Below, piece by piece: positions 8,523-17,936 of a DNA stretch of 64,000 nucleotides (position 1 is its first letter; each line of letters begins with the position of its first letter). The notes under the pieces were generated by a model. It was not told the DNA's origin. It did not search any database and was given only the letters and a program-made list of their open reading frames with translations. The stretch comes from Sphingomicrobium sediminis. GTDB taxonomy: Bacteria; Pseudomonadota; Alphaproteobacteria; Sphingomonadales; Sphingomonadaceae. Location: contig NZ_JAMSHT010000001.1 of NCBI RefSeq assembly GCF_023805295.1, positions 124,001-188,000 of the forward strand, read 5' to 3'. The translations under genes and the position numbers were made by a program.

Positions 8523-9647
8523 TTGAAGAAAATTGCGTATTTGGCTGCCGCCGTTTCGGCAGTCTCGATGGCCAGTGCGGCCCATGCCGCGCCCAAGACC
8601 CAGCCGATTGCGGGTCAGTATGTCTGCCAGTTCGATGCATCGGTTGCGCCGGGCAATGTGCGTGCGGAAGCTGCACGTGCGGCCAACCCGTCGGGCGGCA
8701 AATTGCTCTTCACTTATGCGGACTCCATTCGTGGCTTTGCGGTCAAGATGCCGGCCGGCGCCAGCGTGCGCGCTGACATCGCCAACCTGCGCGCCAACAA
8801 CGCCAACATCGCCTCGTGCGAACAGGACCTCGAAATCACGCTCAACGTCGCACCGCCGACGGGCAAGGGTCCCAAGGGTGGCGGTAGCGATCCGGCGCAG
8901 GACGTCGATTGGGGCGTTCAAGTCGTCGGCTCCGGCGCGCCTATCTCGGGCCGTACTGCGTATGTCATCGACAGCGGTGTCGACCTTGACCACCCGGACC
9001 TCAACGTTGTTGGCGCTGGCTTCTACTCGGTAGGCCGCAACGCTGACGACCAGAACGGCCATGGCACGCACGTCGCAGGCACGATCGGTGCCGTCGACAA
9101 TGCTATCGGCTTCAAGGGCGTCGCCCCCGGCGCGCCGATCGTTGCGGTGCGCGTGCTCGACCGTCGCGGTTCGGGTTCGACCTCGGGCGTGATTGCCGGC
9201 GTCAACTGGGTCGCGGCCAATGCCTCGCCCGGCGACGTTGCCAATATGAGCCTTGGCGGCGGCATCTCGACCAGCCTCGACGATGCGGTGAAGGCTGCTG
9301 CGGCCAAGGGCATCAAGATGGTCCTCGCCGCCGGTAACGAATCGCGCGATGCGGGCACCAGCAGCCCGGCGCGCGCCGAAGGCCCCAACATCTTCACCAT
9401 CAGCGCGGTCGATTCGAACAATCGCCTTGCCAGCTTCTCCAACTATGGTTCGGTCGTCGATTATGCCGAGCCGGGCGTCGGCATTGCCTCGACCTACAAG
9501 GATGGCGGCTATGCGCGCCTGTCGGGCACCTCGATGGCGGCCCCGCATGCGGCTGGCATTCTGATGACCCAAGGCACGATCTCGAATGGCGGTGCGATCA
9601 CTGACACGTCGGGTGACGGCAAGGTCGAACAGCTTGGCGTGCGCTAG
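8523..9647 (+). CDS. Secreted subtilisin-like serine protease (S8 family)
   Basis: A 374-residue exported S8 peptidase. It has a Sec signal peptide ending at AHAA (about residue 22), an I9-like propeptide with a cysteine pair (about residues 33 and 99), then the catalytic domain with Asp in VIDSGVDLDHPDL near 147, His in NGHGTHVAGT near 178, oxyanion Asn in LAAGNES near 275 and Ser in GTSMAAPHAAG near 337. The start codon is TTG at 8523: it lies 6 nt after a strong GGAGGA (8511-8516) and begins the signal peptide, so no other start fits. A terminator follows at 9681. Confidence 0.93.
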   Translation: MKKIAYLAAAVSAVSMASAAHAAPKTQPIAGQYVCQFDASVAPGNVRAEAARAANPSGGKLLFTYADSIRGFAVKMPAGASVRADIANLRANNANIASCEQDLEITLNVAPPTGKGPKGGGSDPAQDVDWGVQVVGSGAPISGRTAYVIDSGVDLDHPDLNVVGAGFYSVGRNADDQNGHGTHVAGTIGAVDNAIGFKGVAPGAPIVAVRVLDRRGSGSTSGVIAGVNWVAANASPGDVANMSLGGGISTSLDDAVKAAAAKGIKMVLAAGNESRDAGTSSPARAEGPNIFTISAVDSNNRLASFSNYGSVVDYAEPGVGIASTYKDGGYARLSGTSMAAPHAAGILMTQGTISNGGAITDTSGDGKVEQLGVR

Positions 9648-9680
9648 GGACGGATCCTAGCGGTTCGCCGCAAGAGGGAA

Positions 9681-9715
9681 GGGCTGCCCGGTCGAACGGG
9701 CGGCCCTTTCTTTTT
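9681..9715 (+). terminator. Intrinsic terminator after the subtilase gene
   Basis: GGGCTGCCCG and CGGGCGGCCC form a 10-bp stem (one G-T pair) around a 6-nt loop, followed by TTTCTTTTT. It ends the protease transcript 30 nt before the rnr start codon. Confidence 0.85.
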
Positions 9716-9743
9716 GGGCAAAGCGTCCCCATGTCTTGGGCCA

Positions 9744-12008
9744 ATGGCAAATAATGACAAAAGCAAAGCCAAGCCCCGCCGCAAAACGCCGCAGGGGCTC
9801 CCTAGTAAGCAAGACATATTGAAATTCATCGAAGGCTCGGAATCGACCGTCGGCAAGCGAGAGATCGCGAAAGAATTCAAGCTTCGTGGTCCCGACAAGA
9901 TCGCGCTGAAGGCACTTCTCAAGGATATGGCCGACGAGGGCCTGATCGATCATTCGCCGGGTCGCGCCTTCCACAAGATGGGCGGCGTGCCTCGGGTGAC
10001 CGTGCTGCGCGTCGTTTCGACCGAGGATGGCGAAGTGTGGGCCGAGCCCGAGGAATGGCATGCCGAGACGCGCAAACCCCGACTTCGCGTCATCGAACGC
10101 GGACGCCGCTCCTCGCTGGCGCTTAACGACCGCATCCTTGCCCGTACCGAAGAGCGCGGAAAAGGCCATGTCGCCCATGTGATGAAGAAGCTCGCGCGTT
10201 CGGCAGAAATGCTGATGGGCGTGGTGCGCCGCGAAGGCTCGCGCCATTTCCTTGCGCCGATCGACAAGAAGGTCCGGACGGTGTTCGAACTGGTCGATCT
10301 GGGCGAAGCGGAAGTGGGCGATCTCGTCCTCGCCGAACCGACCGGCAAGGGCCGGATGAAGAAGGCAAAGGTTGATGCGGTGCTGGGCGATCCTTTCGCT
10401 CCTAAGAGCTTCAGCATGATCGCGATCCACAAGTTTGGCATCCGCAACATCTTCCCGGGGGAAGTCGTCAAGGAAGCCGAAAAGGTCGCGAAGCAGGATC
10501 TCGGGCAGCGTGAGGACCTGACCCACCTGCCGATCGTCGCCATCGATCCCGAAGATGCGCGCGATCATGACGACGCGATCTGGGCCGAGCCCGACGACGC
10601 CGATGACAATCCGGGCGGCTACAAGGCCGTCGTCGCGATTGCCGACGTAAGCTATTATGTACGCCCCGGCAGCGAATTGGACCGCGAGGCGCGCAAGCGT
10701 GGCAACAGTGTCTATTTCCCCGATCGCGTCGTGCCGATGCTGCCGGAGGAATTGTCCGCCGGCATCTGTTCCTTGAAGGAAGGTGCCGACCGCGCCGCAA
10801 TGGTCGCGCATTTGCGGCTCGACAGCGGTGGCAATCTCAAGGATTTCCGCTTCGCCCGCGCCAAGGTGCGGATCGCCGCCAACATTGCCTATGAAGATGC
10901 GCAGGCCGCGATCGATGGCGAAAAGGACCGGGTCGACCCCGATATCGTAGGGAGCGCGCTCAAACCGCTGTGGCAATGCTGGGCGGTGCTCAAGGCGGCG
11001 CGCGACGGGCGCGAGCCGTTGGAGCTCGACCTGCCCGAACGCCGCGTGCAGCTCGATGAAAAGGGCCGCATCATGTCGGTCGCGCCGCGCGAACGGCTCG
11101 ACGCGCACCGGCTGGTCGAGGATTTCATGATCATCGCCAACGTGGCGGCGGCCAAGGCGCTGGAGCGCAAGAAGAGCCCGGTCATGTACCGCATCCACGA
11201 GACGCCGGATCGCGACAAGCTGGTCACGCTGAAAGACTATCTGGCGACCTTCGACATCCCGTTCGCGCTGGGCCAGGTGGTTCGCCCCAAGACCTTCAAC
11301 GCCATCCTTGAAAAGCTTGGCGACGATCACGACAATCGCATCGAGATTACCGAGCAGATTCTGCGCAGTCAGATGCAGGCGCGCTACGGGCCCGAACCGC
11401 TTGGCCATTTCGGCCTGGCGCTTGGCAGTTATGCGCACTTCACCTCGCCCATCCGCCGCTATGCCGACCTGCTGGTGCACCGCGCATTGGTGAGCGCGTA
11501 TCGCCTCGGACCGGGTGAGCTTGCCAAGGACGATGCTGCTGATTTCGGCCGCGTCGGCGAGCTTATCTCTTCGCTCGAGCGACGCGCGATGGAGGCCGAG
11601 CGCGAAACGGTCGACCGCTATGTCGCCGCCTACCTGTCCGAACAGGTTGGGCAATTGGTCGATGCGCGCATCACCGGCGTCCAGCCGTTCGGTTTCTTCG
11701 CCACGGTGAGCGACCTCGGTGGCGACGGGCTGGTGCTCGCCAAGTCGCTGGGCCGCGAATATTTCCGCTATGACGAAAAGCGCCAGTCGTTGATTGGCGA
11801 CGATAGCGGCGATGAATATCGCTCGGGCATGCGGCTCAAATTGAAGCTGGTCGAGGCCGATCCGGTATCGGGCGCGCTGCGCTTCGAACTGCCCGAGGGC
11901 AGCTATGGCGGCGATGCGCATGATGGCCCGCGACGGCGCCAGCGCGATGACCGTCGGACCGGCTCGCGACGGCGAAAGAAGGATCGCGGCGGCAAACGCG
12001 GCAAATAA
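9744..12008 (+). CDS. rnr: Ribonuclease R
   Basis: A 754-residue RNase II/RNR exoribonuclease that degrades structured RNA 3'-5'. Order of parts: lysine-rich start, winged-helix region (about 30-90), cold-shock domains (about 90-250), RNB catalytic domain with the magnesium motif DPEDARDHDDAIW near 272 and HFTSPIRRYADLLVHRAL near 570, an S1 domain (GVQPFGFFATV near 648), and a basic C-terminal tail rich in R and K. The ATG at 9744 (MANNDKSK) was chosen because an in-frame TTG at 9714 sits inside the preceding terminator's T tract. No clear ribosome site is visible. Confidence 0.95.
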   Translation: MANNDKSKAKPRRKTPQGLPSKQDILKFIEGSESTVGKREIAKEFKLRGPDKIALKALLKDMADEGLIDHSPGRAFHKMGGVPRVTVLRVVSTEDGEVWAEPEEWHAETRKPRLRVIERGRRSSLALNDRILARTEERGKGHVAHVMKKLARSAEMLMGVVRREGSRHFLAPIDKKVRTVFELVDLGEAEVGDLVLAEPTGKGRMKKAKVDAVLGDPFAPKSFSMIAIHKFGIRNIFPGEVVKEAEKVAKQDLGQREDLTHLPIVAIDPEDARDHDDAIWAEPDDADDNPGGYKAVVAIADVSYYVRPGSELDREARKRGNSVYFPDRVVPMLPEELSAGICSLKEGADRAAMVAHLRLDSGGNLKDFRFARAKVRIAANIAYEDAQAAIDGEKDRVDPDIVGSALKPLWQCWAVLKAARDGREPLELDLPERRVQLDEKGRIMSVAPRERLDAHRLVEDFMIIANVAAAKALERKKSPVMYRIHETPDRDKLVTLKDYLATFDIPFALGQVVRPKTFNAILEKLGDDHDNRIEITEQILRSQMQARYGPEPLGHFGLALGSYAHFTSPIRRYADLLVHRALVSAYRLGPGELAKDDAADFGRVGELISSLERRAMEAERETVDRYVAAYLSEQVGQLVDARITGVQPFGFFATVSDLGGDGLVLAKSLGREYFRYDEKRQSLIGDDSGDEYRSGMRLKLKLVEADPVSGALRFELPEGSYGGDAHDGPRRRQRDDRRTGSRRRKKDRGGKRGK

Positions 12009-12074
12009 GCCCTGTTGACCGTCGGCCAGCCGACTGACAGGTTGCAGGTCCATTTTCAGCAGGGAGGCCGTTTC

Positions 12075-12251
12075 ATGGCGCACAAATTCTTCATTCGTAA
12101 AGACAAGGCCGGCGAGTTCCGCGTGTCGTTCGAATATAATGGCGAAAAGATTTTCTGGACCGAGGGCTACAGCTCGAAGTCGAGCGCCAAGAATGCGATC
12201 GAGTCGATCCAGAAGAATGGCCCGGGCGCCGATACGGTCGACGAAAGCTAG
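12075..12251 (+). CDS. DUF1508 / YegP-family small protein
   Basis: A 58-residue protein containing a single DUF1508 repeat: the FFIRKDKAGEFRVSF start, an aromatic-rich middle (GEKIFWTEGYSSK) and the NAIESIQKNGP end. E. coli YegP carries two such repeats, this one only one. The function is unknown in the family; a stress-related role is sometimes suggested. The ATG at 12075 follows AGGGAGG (12061-12067). It lies 66 bp after rnr and is followed by a strong terminator. Confidence 0.88.
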   Translation: MAHKFFIRKDKAGEFRVSFEYNGEKIFWTEGYSSKSSAKNAIESIQKNGPGADTVDES

Positions 12252-12303
12252 AAGCGCTTCCCCGGTTGGTCGAAAAGGGCTGGCCGGAACGACGTGAATA
12301 AGG

Positions 12304-12339
12304 CCTCCTCGTTCCTCATGCAGGAACGGGGAGGTTTTT
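12304..12339 (+). terminator. Strong intrinsic terminator containing the next gene's ribosome site
   Basis: A 12-bp stem (12304-12315 with 12323-12334, one G-T pair), a 7-nt loop TCATGCA and five T residues. The 3' arm includes GGGGAGG (12328-12334), which is also the only ribosome-binding sequence for the ATG at 12341, 6 nt away. Folding would both stop transcription and hide the ribosome site. Confidence 0.85.
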
Positions 12340-12340
12340 C

Positions 12341-12964
12341 ATGTGGGCCTTGATCGCGATGCTGGCGCTCCAGGAAGTGCCGTCTGACCTCATCGATGCG
12401 GCACTGACCGCGCCGCCGCCGCCACCCGATTTCACCAGCTATGACGTTGCGCCGCCGCGCTGCGACGATGGCGAGGCCAGCGAAGAACAGCGCGCGGCGC
12501 TGGCGGCCTATGATTTCCTCATCGGCGATTATGCGGTGACCGGTCATATCTGGCAGGGCTCCGGCTGGTCGCCGCCGAGGCCGGGCGCGCAGCCGTCGCG
12601 CTGGAATGGCTATTACGGCCTCGGCGGCACGGCGATCTTCGATGAGTGGTTCACCACCGATCCCGGTACCGACCCCGACACCAATCGCGGCATCAATATC
12701 CGTATGGTCAAACCCGATGGCGACTGGGCGATGAGCTGGATTGCTTCGCCCGGCTATGGTGTGCAGTCGCTGACCGCCAGCGAGGGAGAGGATGGCTGGC
12801 TGCGCATGGTGCAGGAATATCCCGAACGCCCCGGCTTCGAGGCCGTCTTCGTGCGCATCAACGACAATCGCTGGGGCCGCATCCATATGCAGCCAAACCC
12901 CAATGGCGAGGGCGTGACGCCGATCCTGTTGGTGGCGACGCGCTTGCCCTGCGCCAGCACGTAA
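12341..12964 (+). CDS. Hypothetical protein, possibly exported
   Basis: A 207-residue protein with no family recognised with confidence. A short hydrophobic start (MWALIAMLALQ) is followed by a proline run (APPPPPDF) and a soluble body containing GNYYG-like aromatic motifs: WNGYYGLGGTAIFDEWF near residue 87 and GDWAMSWIASPGYG near 127. The pattern of a lipocalin-like or DUF1579-like beta-sheet fold is possible but unproven. Three cysteines are present (near 47, 203 and others few). Its ribosome site lies in the arm of the upstream terminator, so expression may be conditional. Confidence 0.7.
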   Translation: MWALIAMLALQEVPSDLIDAALTAPPPPPDFTSYDVAPPRCDDGEASEEQRAALAAYDFLIGDYAVTGHIWQGSGWSPPRPGAQPSRWNGYYGLGGTAIFDEWFTTDPGTDPDTNRGINIRMVKPDGDWAMSWIASPGYGVQSLTASEGEDGWLRMVQEYPERPGFEAVFVRINDNRWGRIHMQPNPNGEGVTPILLVATRLPCAST

Positions 12965-13007
12965 CTTTTCGGGCGCTGGCGCGTATGGGTTGTGAAAGGA
13001 AACTCAC

Positions 13008-13529
13008 ATGACCCGCCTGATCCCGACCCAGACCGTCCCTGATCTCGACCTGCCATTGATCGATGGCGGACAATTCAGCTTGTCGGGTTCGGGGGCCGAC
13101 TATCTCACGATCCTGGCCTTTTATCGCGGCAAGCATTGCCCGCTCTGCCGCAACTGGCTGCAGGAACTGAATGGCTTGATGGATGACTATGCGGAGCGCG
13201 GCATCAAGGTCGTTGCGGTGACGATGGACGGCCAAGAGCGCGCGCAGGTGTCGCGCGATGAATGGAATATCGACAAGGTTCCGATCGCCTACGGGCTGAG
13301 CGAGGGTCAGGCGCGTTCCTATGGCCTCTATATCAGCCACAAGCGCGAAGGGTCTGAGGAGCCGGATCGCTTTGCCGAGCCCGGCATGTTCCTCGTCCAT
13401 CCCGATCGCACGCTTTACGCGATGACGCTGCAGACAATGCCGTTCACCCGGCCGAGCTTTAAGGAGCTGCTGGGCGCGCTCGATTTCGTGAAGGATAAAG
13501 ATTACCCGCCGCGCGGGACCGTCGTCTAA
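13008..13529 (+). CDS. AhpC/TSA-like redoxin with CPLC site
   Basis: A 173-residue thioredoxin-fold protein of the AhpC/TSA group, cytosolic (no signal). The active-site region reads [14 protein letters not shown] near residues 42-55: a CxxC pair replaces the PxxxTxxC motif of classical peroxiredoxins. Such proteins are annotated as peroxiredoxin-like; a peroxidase or disulfide reductase function is inferred from fold only. An AAAGGAAA ribosome site precedes the ATG. Its TAA overlaps the stop of the convergent dcd gene in the tetranucleotide CTAA. Confidence 0.8.
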   Translation: MTRLIPTQTVPDLDLPLIDGGQFSLSGSGADYLTILAFYRGKHCPLCRNWLQELNGLMDDYAERGIKVVAVTMDGQERAQVSRDEWNIDKVPIAYGLSEGQARSYGLYISHKREGSEEPDRFAEPGMFLVHPDRTLYAMTLQTMPFTRPSFKELLGALDFVKDKDYPPRGTVV

Positions 13530-14080
13530 AGCTTTGGCAAGGTCACGCCGCGCTGGCCCATATATTTGCCGGCGCGGTCGGCATAGGTGACTTCGGGCCG
13601 CTCATTGCCCTGCAGGAACAGGAACTGGCAGGCGCCTTCATTGGCGTAGATCTTGGCGGGCAAGGGCGTCGTGTTGGAAAACTCCAGCGTGACATGGCCC
13701 TCCCAGCCGGGCTCCAGCGGGGTCACGTTCACGATGATGCCGCAGCGCGCATAGGTGGATTTGCCGAGGCAGATGACGAGCACGTCCTCGGGGATCCTAA
13801 AATATTCGACCGTGCGGGCGAGCGCGAAGCTGTTGGGCGGGATGATGCAGCAATCGGTCTGCTTGTCGACGAAGCTGTTGGCGGCGAAATCCTTGGGATC
13901 GACGACGGCGCTGTCGATGTTCGTGAAGATCTTGAACTCGTCGGCGACGCGCGCGTCATAGCCGAAGCTCGACAGGCCGTAGCTGATATTGCCCTCGCGG
14001 CGCTGCGCCTCGACGAAGGGTTCGATCATGCCGTGCTGCTGGGACTGCTCGCGAATCCACTTGTCGGAAAGAATGCTCAT
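13526..14080 (-). CDS. dcd: dCTP deaminase
   Basis: A 184-residue trimeric enzyme deaminating dCTP to dUTP for thymidylate synthesis. The family N-terminus MSILSDKWI, the [13 protein letters not shown] motif near residue 37-49, the nucleotide-binding GKSTYARCG near 112, and the catalytic-glutamate region [12 protein letters not shown] near 131-142 are all present, with normal length. The ATG at 14080 is chosen for the conserved start; longer readings add unrelated sequence. It is divergent from dnaB across a 129-bp region, which links nucleotide supply and replication genes. Confidence 0.95.
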   Translation of the reverse strand: MSILSDKWIREQSQQHGMIEPFVEAQRREGNISYGLSSFGYDARVADEFKIFTNIDSAVVDPKDFAANSFVDKQTDCCIIPPNSFALARTVEYFRIPEDVLVICLGKSTYARCGIIVNVTPLEPGWEGHVTLEFSNTTPLPAKIYANEGACQFLFLQGNERPEVTYADRAGKYMGQRGVTLPKL

Positions 14081-14124
14081 GCAGCATGTGTGACGCGAAA
14101 AGCCGGGCCGCGCAATCGTTCGAC

Positions 14125-14133
14125 TTATCCACA
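14125..14133 (+). promoter_or_regulatory. Perfect DnaA box upstream of dnaB
   Basis: TTATCCACA matches the high-affinity DnaA box consensus TTATNCACA exactly. It sits in the dcd-dnaB intergenic region 77 nt before the dnaB start codon. Direct DnaA control of dnaB and dcd is an inference. Confidence 0.6.
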
Positions 14134-14209
14134 TGCGATCCAGAGCTATTTGCGCGCAATGTGAGTTTTCGATCTCGTCAGTCGGGCCGCGATTTGCTAC
14201 CCCGTGATC

Positions 14210-15703
14210 ATGGCTGAAGTAGTGAAGTTGAGCGAGGGCGGGGGCCCCGACGAACAGAAGAAATTGCCGGCGAACGTCGAGGCGGAAGCGGCGCTGATCG
14301 GCGCGCTGATGATCGACAACCGGCTGGTCGAGGACGTGCAGCTGAAGCTGCGCGCCGAACATTTCTTCGAGCCGCTACATGGGCGTATCTACGATGCGAT
14401 CCTGCGCATGACCGACAAGAATATGGTCGCCAACCCGGTCACGCTGAAACCGATGTTCGAGGGCGACGAGGCGATGAAGGAGGTCGGGGGACCTGCCTAT
14501 CTCGCCAAGCTGACCGGCTCGGGCGCAAGCGTCATCGGCGCGCGCGACTTCGCGACGCAAATTTACGACCTGGCCTTGCTGCGCGCGCTCGTCGGCGTGG
14601 GTCGCGAGATGGTCGAAGGCGCGCTCGACACGTCGGACGATGTCGCGCCGCTGGACCAGGTCGAGCAGGCCGAAACCGCGCTCTATCGCGTCGCCGAAGA
14701 GGGCGGGGCGGAAGGCCGCGCCAAGAGCTTCGGCGATGCCTCGAAGGCGGCGATCCTGCAGGCGGAAAAGGCGCTGCAGTCGGGCGGCCATGTATCGGGC
14801 CTGACCACCGGTATCGAGGGGATCAACGCCAAGGTCGGCGGTCTTCACAATTCGGACCTCATCATCCTCGCCGGACGTCCCGGCATGGGTAAGTCGTCGC
14901 TCGCCATGAACATCGCGTTTGCCACCGCGCAGCGCGGGGCGCAGGACGAGCGCGATGGGATTCCCAAGGAAAAGCGCGTCGGTGCGCCGACCGCCTTCTT
15001 CAGCCTGGAAATGTCGGCCGACCAGCTGGCGACGCGTGTGCTGGCCGAACAATCGGGCGTGAGCGCCGAGAATTTGCGCATGGGCAAGATTTCCAAGGCC
15101 GAATTCAAGGATTTGGCGCGCGCTTCGGCCGAATTGTCCAACCTGCCGCTTTATATCGACGATACGCCTGCGCTGACGATCGCAGCACTGCGAACGCGCG
15201 CGCGTCGTCTCAAGCGGCAAAAGGATATCGGCATGGTCATCGTCGATTACCTCCAGCTGTTGTCCGGCTCGGGCCGGTCTTCGGAATCCAACCGCGTGCA
15301 GGAAATCTCGGAGATTTCGCGTGGCCTCAAACAGCTCGCCAAGGAATTGGACGTGCCGGTGATCGCGCTGTCGCAATTGAGCCGTGCGGTCGAACAGCGC
15401 GAGGACAAGCGTCCGCTGCTCTCCGATCTTCGCGAATCGGGCTCGATCGAGCAGGACGCGGACATGGTCTGGTTCGTCTATCGCCCGGATTATTATGTCG
15501 CGATGCGCCAGCCGAGCGAGGATCATCCCGACTTCGCGATGTGGCAGGAAGAAATGGAGCGGGTCTACGGCACGGCCGAGCTGATCGTCGCCAAACAGCG
15601 TCACGGTTCGACCGGCCGCGTGAAGATGCTGTTCGACGCCAAGACGACGCGCTTCTCGGACGCGCCGATCGACGATGCCTTCGCGCCGGAGCGGCGCGGC
15701 TAG
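14210..15703 (+). CDS. dnaB: Replicative DNA helicase DnaB
   Basis: A 497-residue hexameric 5'-3' helicase of the replisome. The N-terminal primase-interacting domain is followed by the RecA-like motor: Walker [10 protein letters not shown] near residue 222, H2-type [12 protein letters not shown] near 265, Walker [12 protein letters not shown] near 343 and the arginine-finger region [15 protein letters not shown] near 386-400. No intein is present, unlike in many dnaB genes. Start ATG at 14210 was preferred to GTG at 14204 because a CTACCC -10-like hexamer lies 13 nt before the ATG and no Shine-Dalgarno sequence is seen. Confidence 0.95.
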   Translation: MAEVVKLSEGGGPDEQKKLPANVEAEAALIGALMIDNRLVEDVQLKLRAEHFFEPLHGRIYDAILRMTDKNMVANPVTLKPMFEGDEAMKEVGGPAYLAKLTGSGASVIGARDFATQIYDLALLRALVGVGREMVEGALDTSDDVAPLDQVEQAETALYRVAEEGGAEGRAKSFGDASKAAILQAEKALQSGGHVSGLTTGIEGINAKVGGLHNSDLIILAGRPGMGKSSLAMNIAFATAQRGAQDERDGIPKEKRVGAPTAFFSLEMSADQLATRVLAEQSGVSAENLRMGKISKAEFKDLARASAELSNLPLYIDDTPALTIAALRTRARRLKRQKDIGMVIVDYLQLLSGSGRSSESNRVQEISEISRGLKQLAKELDVPVIALSQLSRAVEQREDKRPLLSDLRESGSIEQDADMVWFVYRPDYYVAMRQPSEDHPDFAMWQEEMERVYGTAELIVAKQRHGSTGRVKMLFDAKTTRFSDAPIDDAFAPERRG

Positions 15704-15786
15704 GCACCGTTCGTCGAATCCGCCCTTGGCGGCGGGCGCTGGCTTTGGCAGCTTCCCATGCAACCAATCAGCGTGGGGAGTCCTTC

Positions 15787-17904
15787 ATGAAAAAATCCAT
15801 CTTTCTTGCCGCCGCCGCGACGTTCGCGATCGGCAGCCCTGCCATCGCCCAGGAGGTCCAAATCGACGATCCTTTCATCTGGCTCGAGGAAGCGCGCTCG
15901 GACGAAGCGCTGGCCTGGGTCGAGGCGGAGAATGAAAAGACCGAAGGCGTCATCTTCACCGACCCGAAATTCGAGGCGTTGAAGAGCGACGCGCTGGCCA
16001 TCCTGCAGGCCGACGACCGCGTGCCGGGTGTCTCGATCTGGCCGCAGGGCCTGATGAACTTCTGGCAGGACGAAGCCAATCCCAAGGGCATTGTCCGCTT
16101 CACCAGCATGGAGAGCTATCGCACCGACAATCCCGAATGGGACGTCGTGCTCGACATCGACCAGCTTGCCGCCGAGGAAGGGCGCGAATGGGTCTATCGC
16201 GGCATGAACTGCCTCGGACCCGAGCGGAAACATTGCCTCGTCATTCTGTCCGATGGCGGCAAGGATGCTAACGAAATCCGCGAGTTCGACCTTGAGACGC
16301 GCACCTTCGTCGAAGGCGGCTTCTTCTTCGAAGAGAGCCTTGGCGGCGTGCAATGGGTCGATGAAGACACGCTTCTCGTTTCGCGCGACTTTGGCGAAGG
16401 CACGATGACCGAGAGCGAATATCCCTTCATCACCAAGGTGCTGAAGCGCGGCCAGACGCTCGACGAAGCGGTCGAAATCTATCGCGGCGAGCCGACCGAC
16501 GTTTCGGCCGGCGCCAGTGTCGTGCGCGATGGCGACTATGTCATCCACGGACGGCTCGCCTCGCGCGGCCTCAACTTCCACGAGCGCGAATATTATTGGG
16601 AGAAGGATGGCGAGTGGGTGAAGCTCGACATTCCCACCAAGGTCTCGCCCTCGGGCATCGTCGACGGGCGCATGCTGATGAGCCTGCGCGAGGAGTGGAC
16701 TACAAGCGGGGTCACCTATCCAGCGGATTCGCTGCTCTCAGCCGATCTCGACGCGTTCAAAGCCGATCCCAACGGCGTGACCTGGGAGCCGGTCTGGACA
16801 CCGGGCGAGCGCCAGACGCGGCGCGGCTTCAACACGTCGGGCGGGTCGATGTACCTGGGCGTGCTCGATAATGTCCGCGGCCGGGTCTTCAAATATAATT
16901 ATGTCGACGGGGAGTGGGTGACGAGCCTCGTCCCGCTGCCCGACAATGCGACCTTGTCGATCGGCTCGGCGGCGGACGATACGGACGAGATCCTGCTTTA
17001 TTCGACCGACTTCCTGACGCCCAGCACCACCTATTTCTTCAATGGCGAGACGGGCGATCTCGAGGTGCTCAAGCAGAGCCCGGCGCGCTTCGATGGCTCC
17101 GATTTCGTGATCGAACAGCGCGAGGTCGCGTCGGCGGACGGCGTGATGATCCCCTATTTCGTGGTGCGCCATAAGGACACCGTGATGGACGGCTCAACGC
17201 CGACCTTGCTCGGAGGCTATGGCGGCTTCCAGGTGAGCCGCGTGCCTTCCTATCTCGGCACCACCGGCAAGCTGTGGCTCGAAAATGGCGGCGCCTATGT
17301 GCTCGGAAACATGCGCGGTGGCGGCGAGTTCGGGCCGGAATGGCACCAGACCGCGATCCGCGAGAACAAGCAGCGCACGTGGGACGATTTCATCGCCATC
17401 GCACAGGACCTTGTCGATACCGGCCTCACGTCGCCGGAGCATCTCGGCATCGAGGGCGGGAGCCAGGGTGGCCTGCTGGTCGGCACTGCGTTCACGCAGC
17501 GGCCCGATTTGTTCAACGCGGCGATCGTGGCGATCCCGCTATTCGACATGCTGCGCTATCACGAGATCGGCCGCGGCGCCTCGTGGATCGGCGAATATGG
17601 CGATCCGCGTATTCCCGAACAGCGCGCATGGATCCAATCCTATTCGCCCTACCAGAAGCTGGTGCCGGGAGCCGAATTCCCCAAGGTGCTCTACGTCACC
17701 TCGACCGCGGATGACCGCACCCATCCGAGCCATGGCCGCAAGGCTGCGGCGCGCATGGCGGCGAACGGCCAGCCTTATTATTACTATGAGGACATGGTCG
17801 GCGGCCATTCGGGCGGCAACGATCCCGAACAGCAGGCCAAACTGTTGGCGCTGCGCTACACCTACCTGATGCAGCAGCTGATGGACGAGGATAGCGGCGA
17901 GTAG
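15787..17904 (+). CDS. Exported prolyl oligopeptidase family peptidase (S9)
   Basis: A 705-residue S9A-like serine peptidase with a Sec signal peptide ending at AIAQ (about residue 20). A beta-propeller domain covers about 60-420 and the alpha/beta hydrolase domain the rest, with Ser in EGGSQGGLLVG near 559, Asp in TSTADDRTHP near 641 and His in GGHSGGND near 675. Such enzymes cut short peptides after proline. GGGGAG at 15775-15780 supports the ATG at 15787. It follows dnaB by 83 bp and converges on astD. Confidence 0.92.
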   Translation: MKKSIFLAAAATFAIGSPAIAQEVQIDDPFIWLEEARSDEALAWVEAENEKTEGVIFTDPKFEALKSDALAILQADDRVPGVSIWPQGLMNFWQDEANPKGIVRFTSMESYRTDNPEWDVVLDIDQLAAEEGREWVYRGMNCLGPERKHCLVILSDGGKDANEIREFDLETRTFVEGGFFFEESLGGVQWVDEDTLLVSRDFGEGTMTESEYPFITKVLKRGQTLDEAVEIYRGEPTDVSAGASVVRDGDYVIHGRLASRGLNFHEREYYWEKDGEWVKLDIPTKVSPSGIVDGRMLMSLREEWTTSGVTYPADSLLSADLDAFKADPNGVTWEPVWTPGERQTRRGFNTSGGSMYLGVLDNVRGRVFKYNYVDGEWVTSLVPLPDNATLSIGSAADDTDEILLYSTDFLTPSTTYFFNGETGDLEVLKQSPARFDGSDFVIEQREVASADGVMIPYFVVRHKDTVMDGSTPTLLGGYGGFQVSRVPSYLGTTGKLWLENGGAYVLGNMRGGGEFGPEWHQTAIRENKQRTWDDFIAIAQDLVDTGLTSPEHLGIEGGSQGGLLVGTAFTQRPDLFNAAIVAIPLFDMLRYHEIGRGASWIGEYGDPRIPEQRAWIQSYSPYQKLVPGAEFPKVLYVTSTADDRTHPSHGRKAAARMAANGQPYYYYEDMVGGHSGGNDPEQQAKLLALRYTYLMQQLMDEDSGE

Positions 17905-17912
17905 AGATTGAT

Positions 17913-17936
17913 GGGGCGGTGCTTGGGCGCCGCCCC
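17913..17936. terminator. Hairpin between convergent S9 peptidase and astD genes
   Basis: GGGGCGG (17913-17919) pairs with CCGCCCC (17930-17936) around a 10-nt loop. A T tract is lacking on both strands, so termination strength is uncertain; the position between two convergent genes is the main support. Confidence 0.45.

Noticed and set aside
12021..12034. Small inverted repeat GTCGGC-CA-GCCGAC before the DUF1508 gene
   Set aside because: The 2-nt loop is too short for a terminator, and short GC-rich palindromes of this size are common by chance here.
9657..12083. Very long open frame on the minus strand across rnr (about 800 codons)
   Set aside because: It is antisense to a complete RNase R with all motifs; the reading is a GC-rich codon shadow, has no known domain and no start signal.
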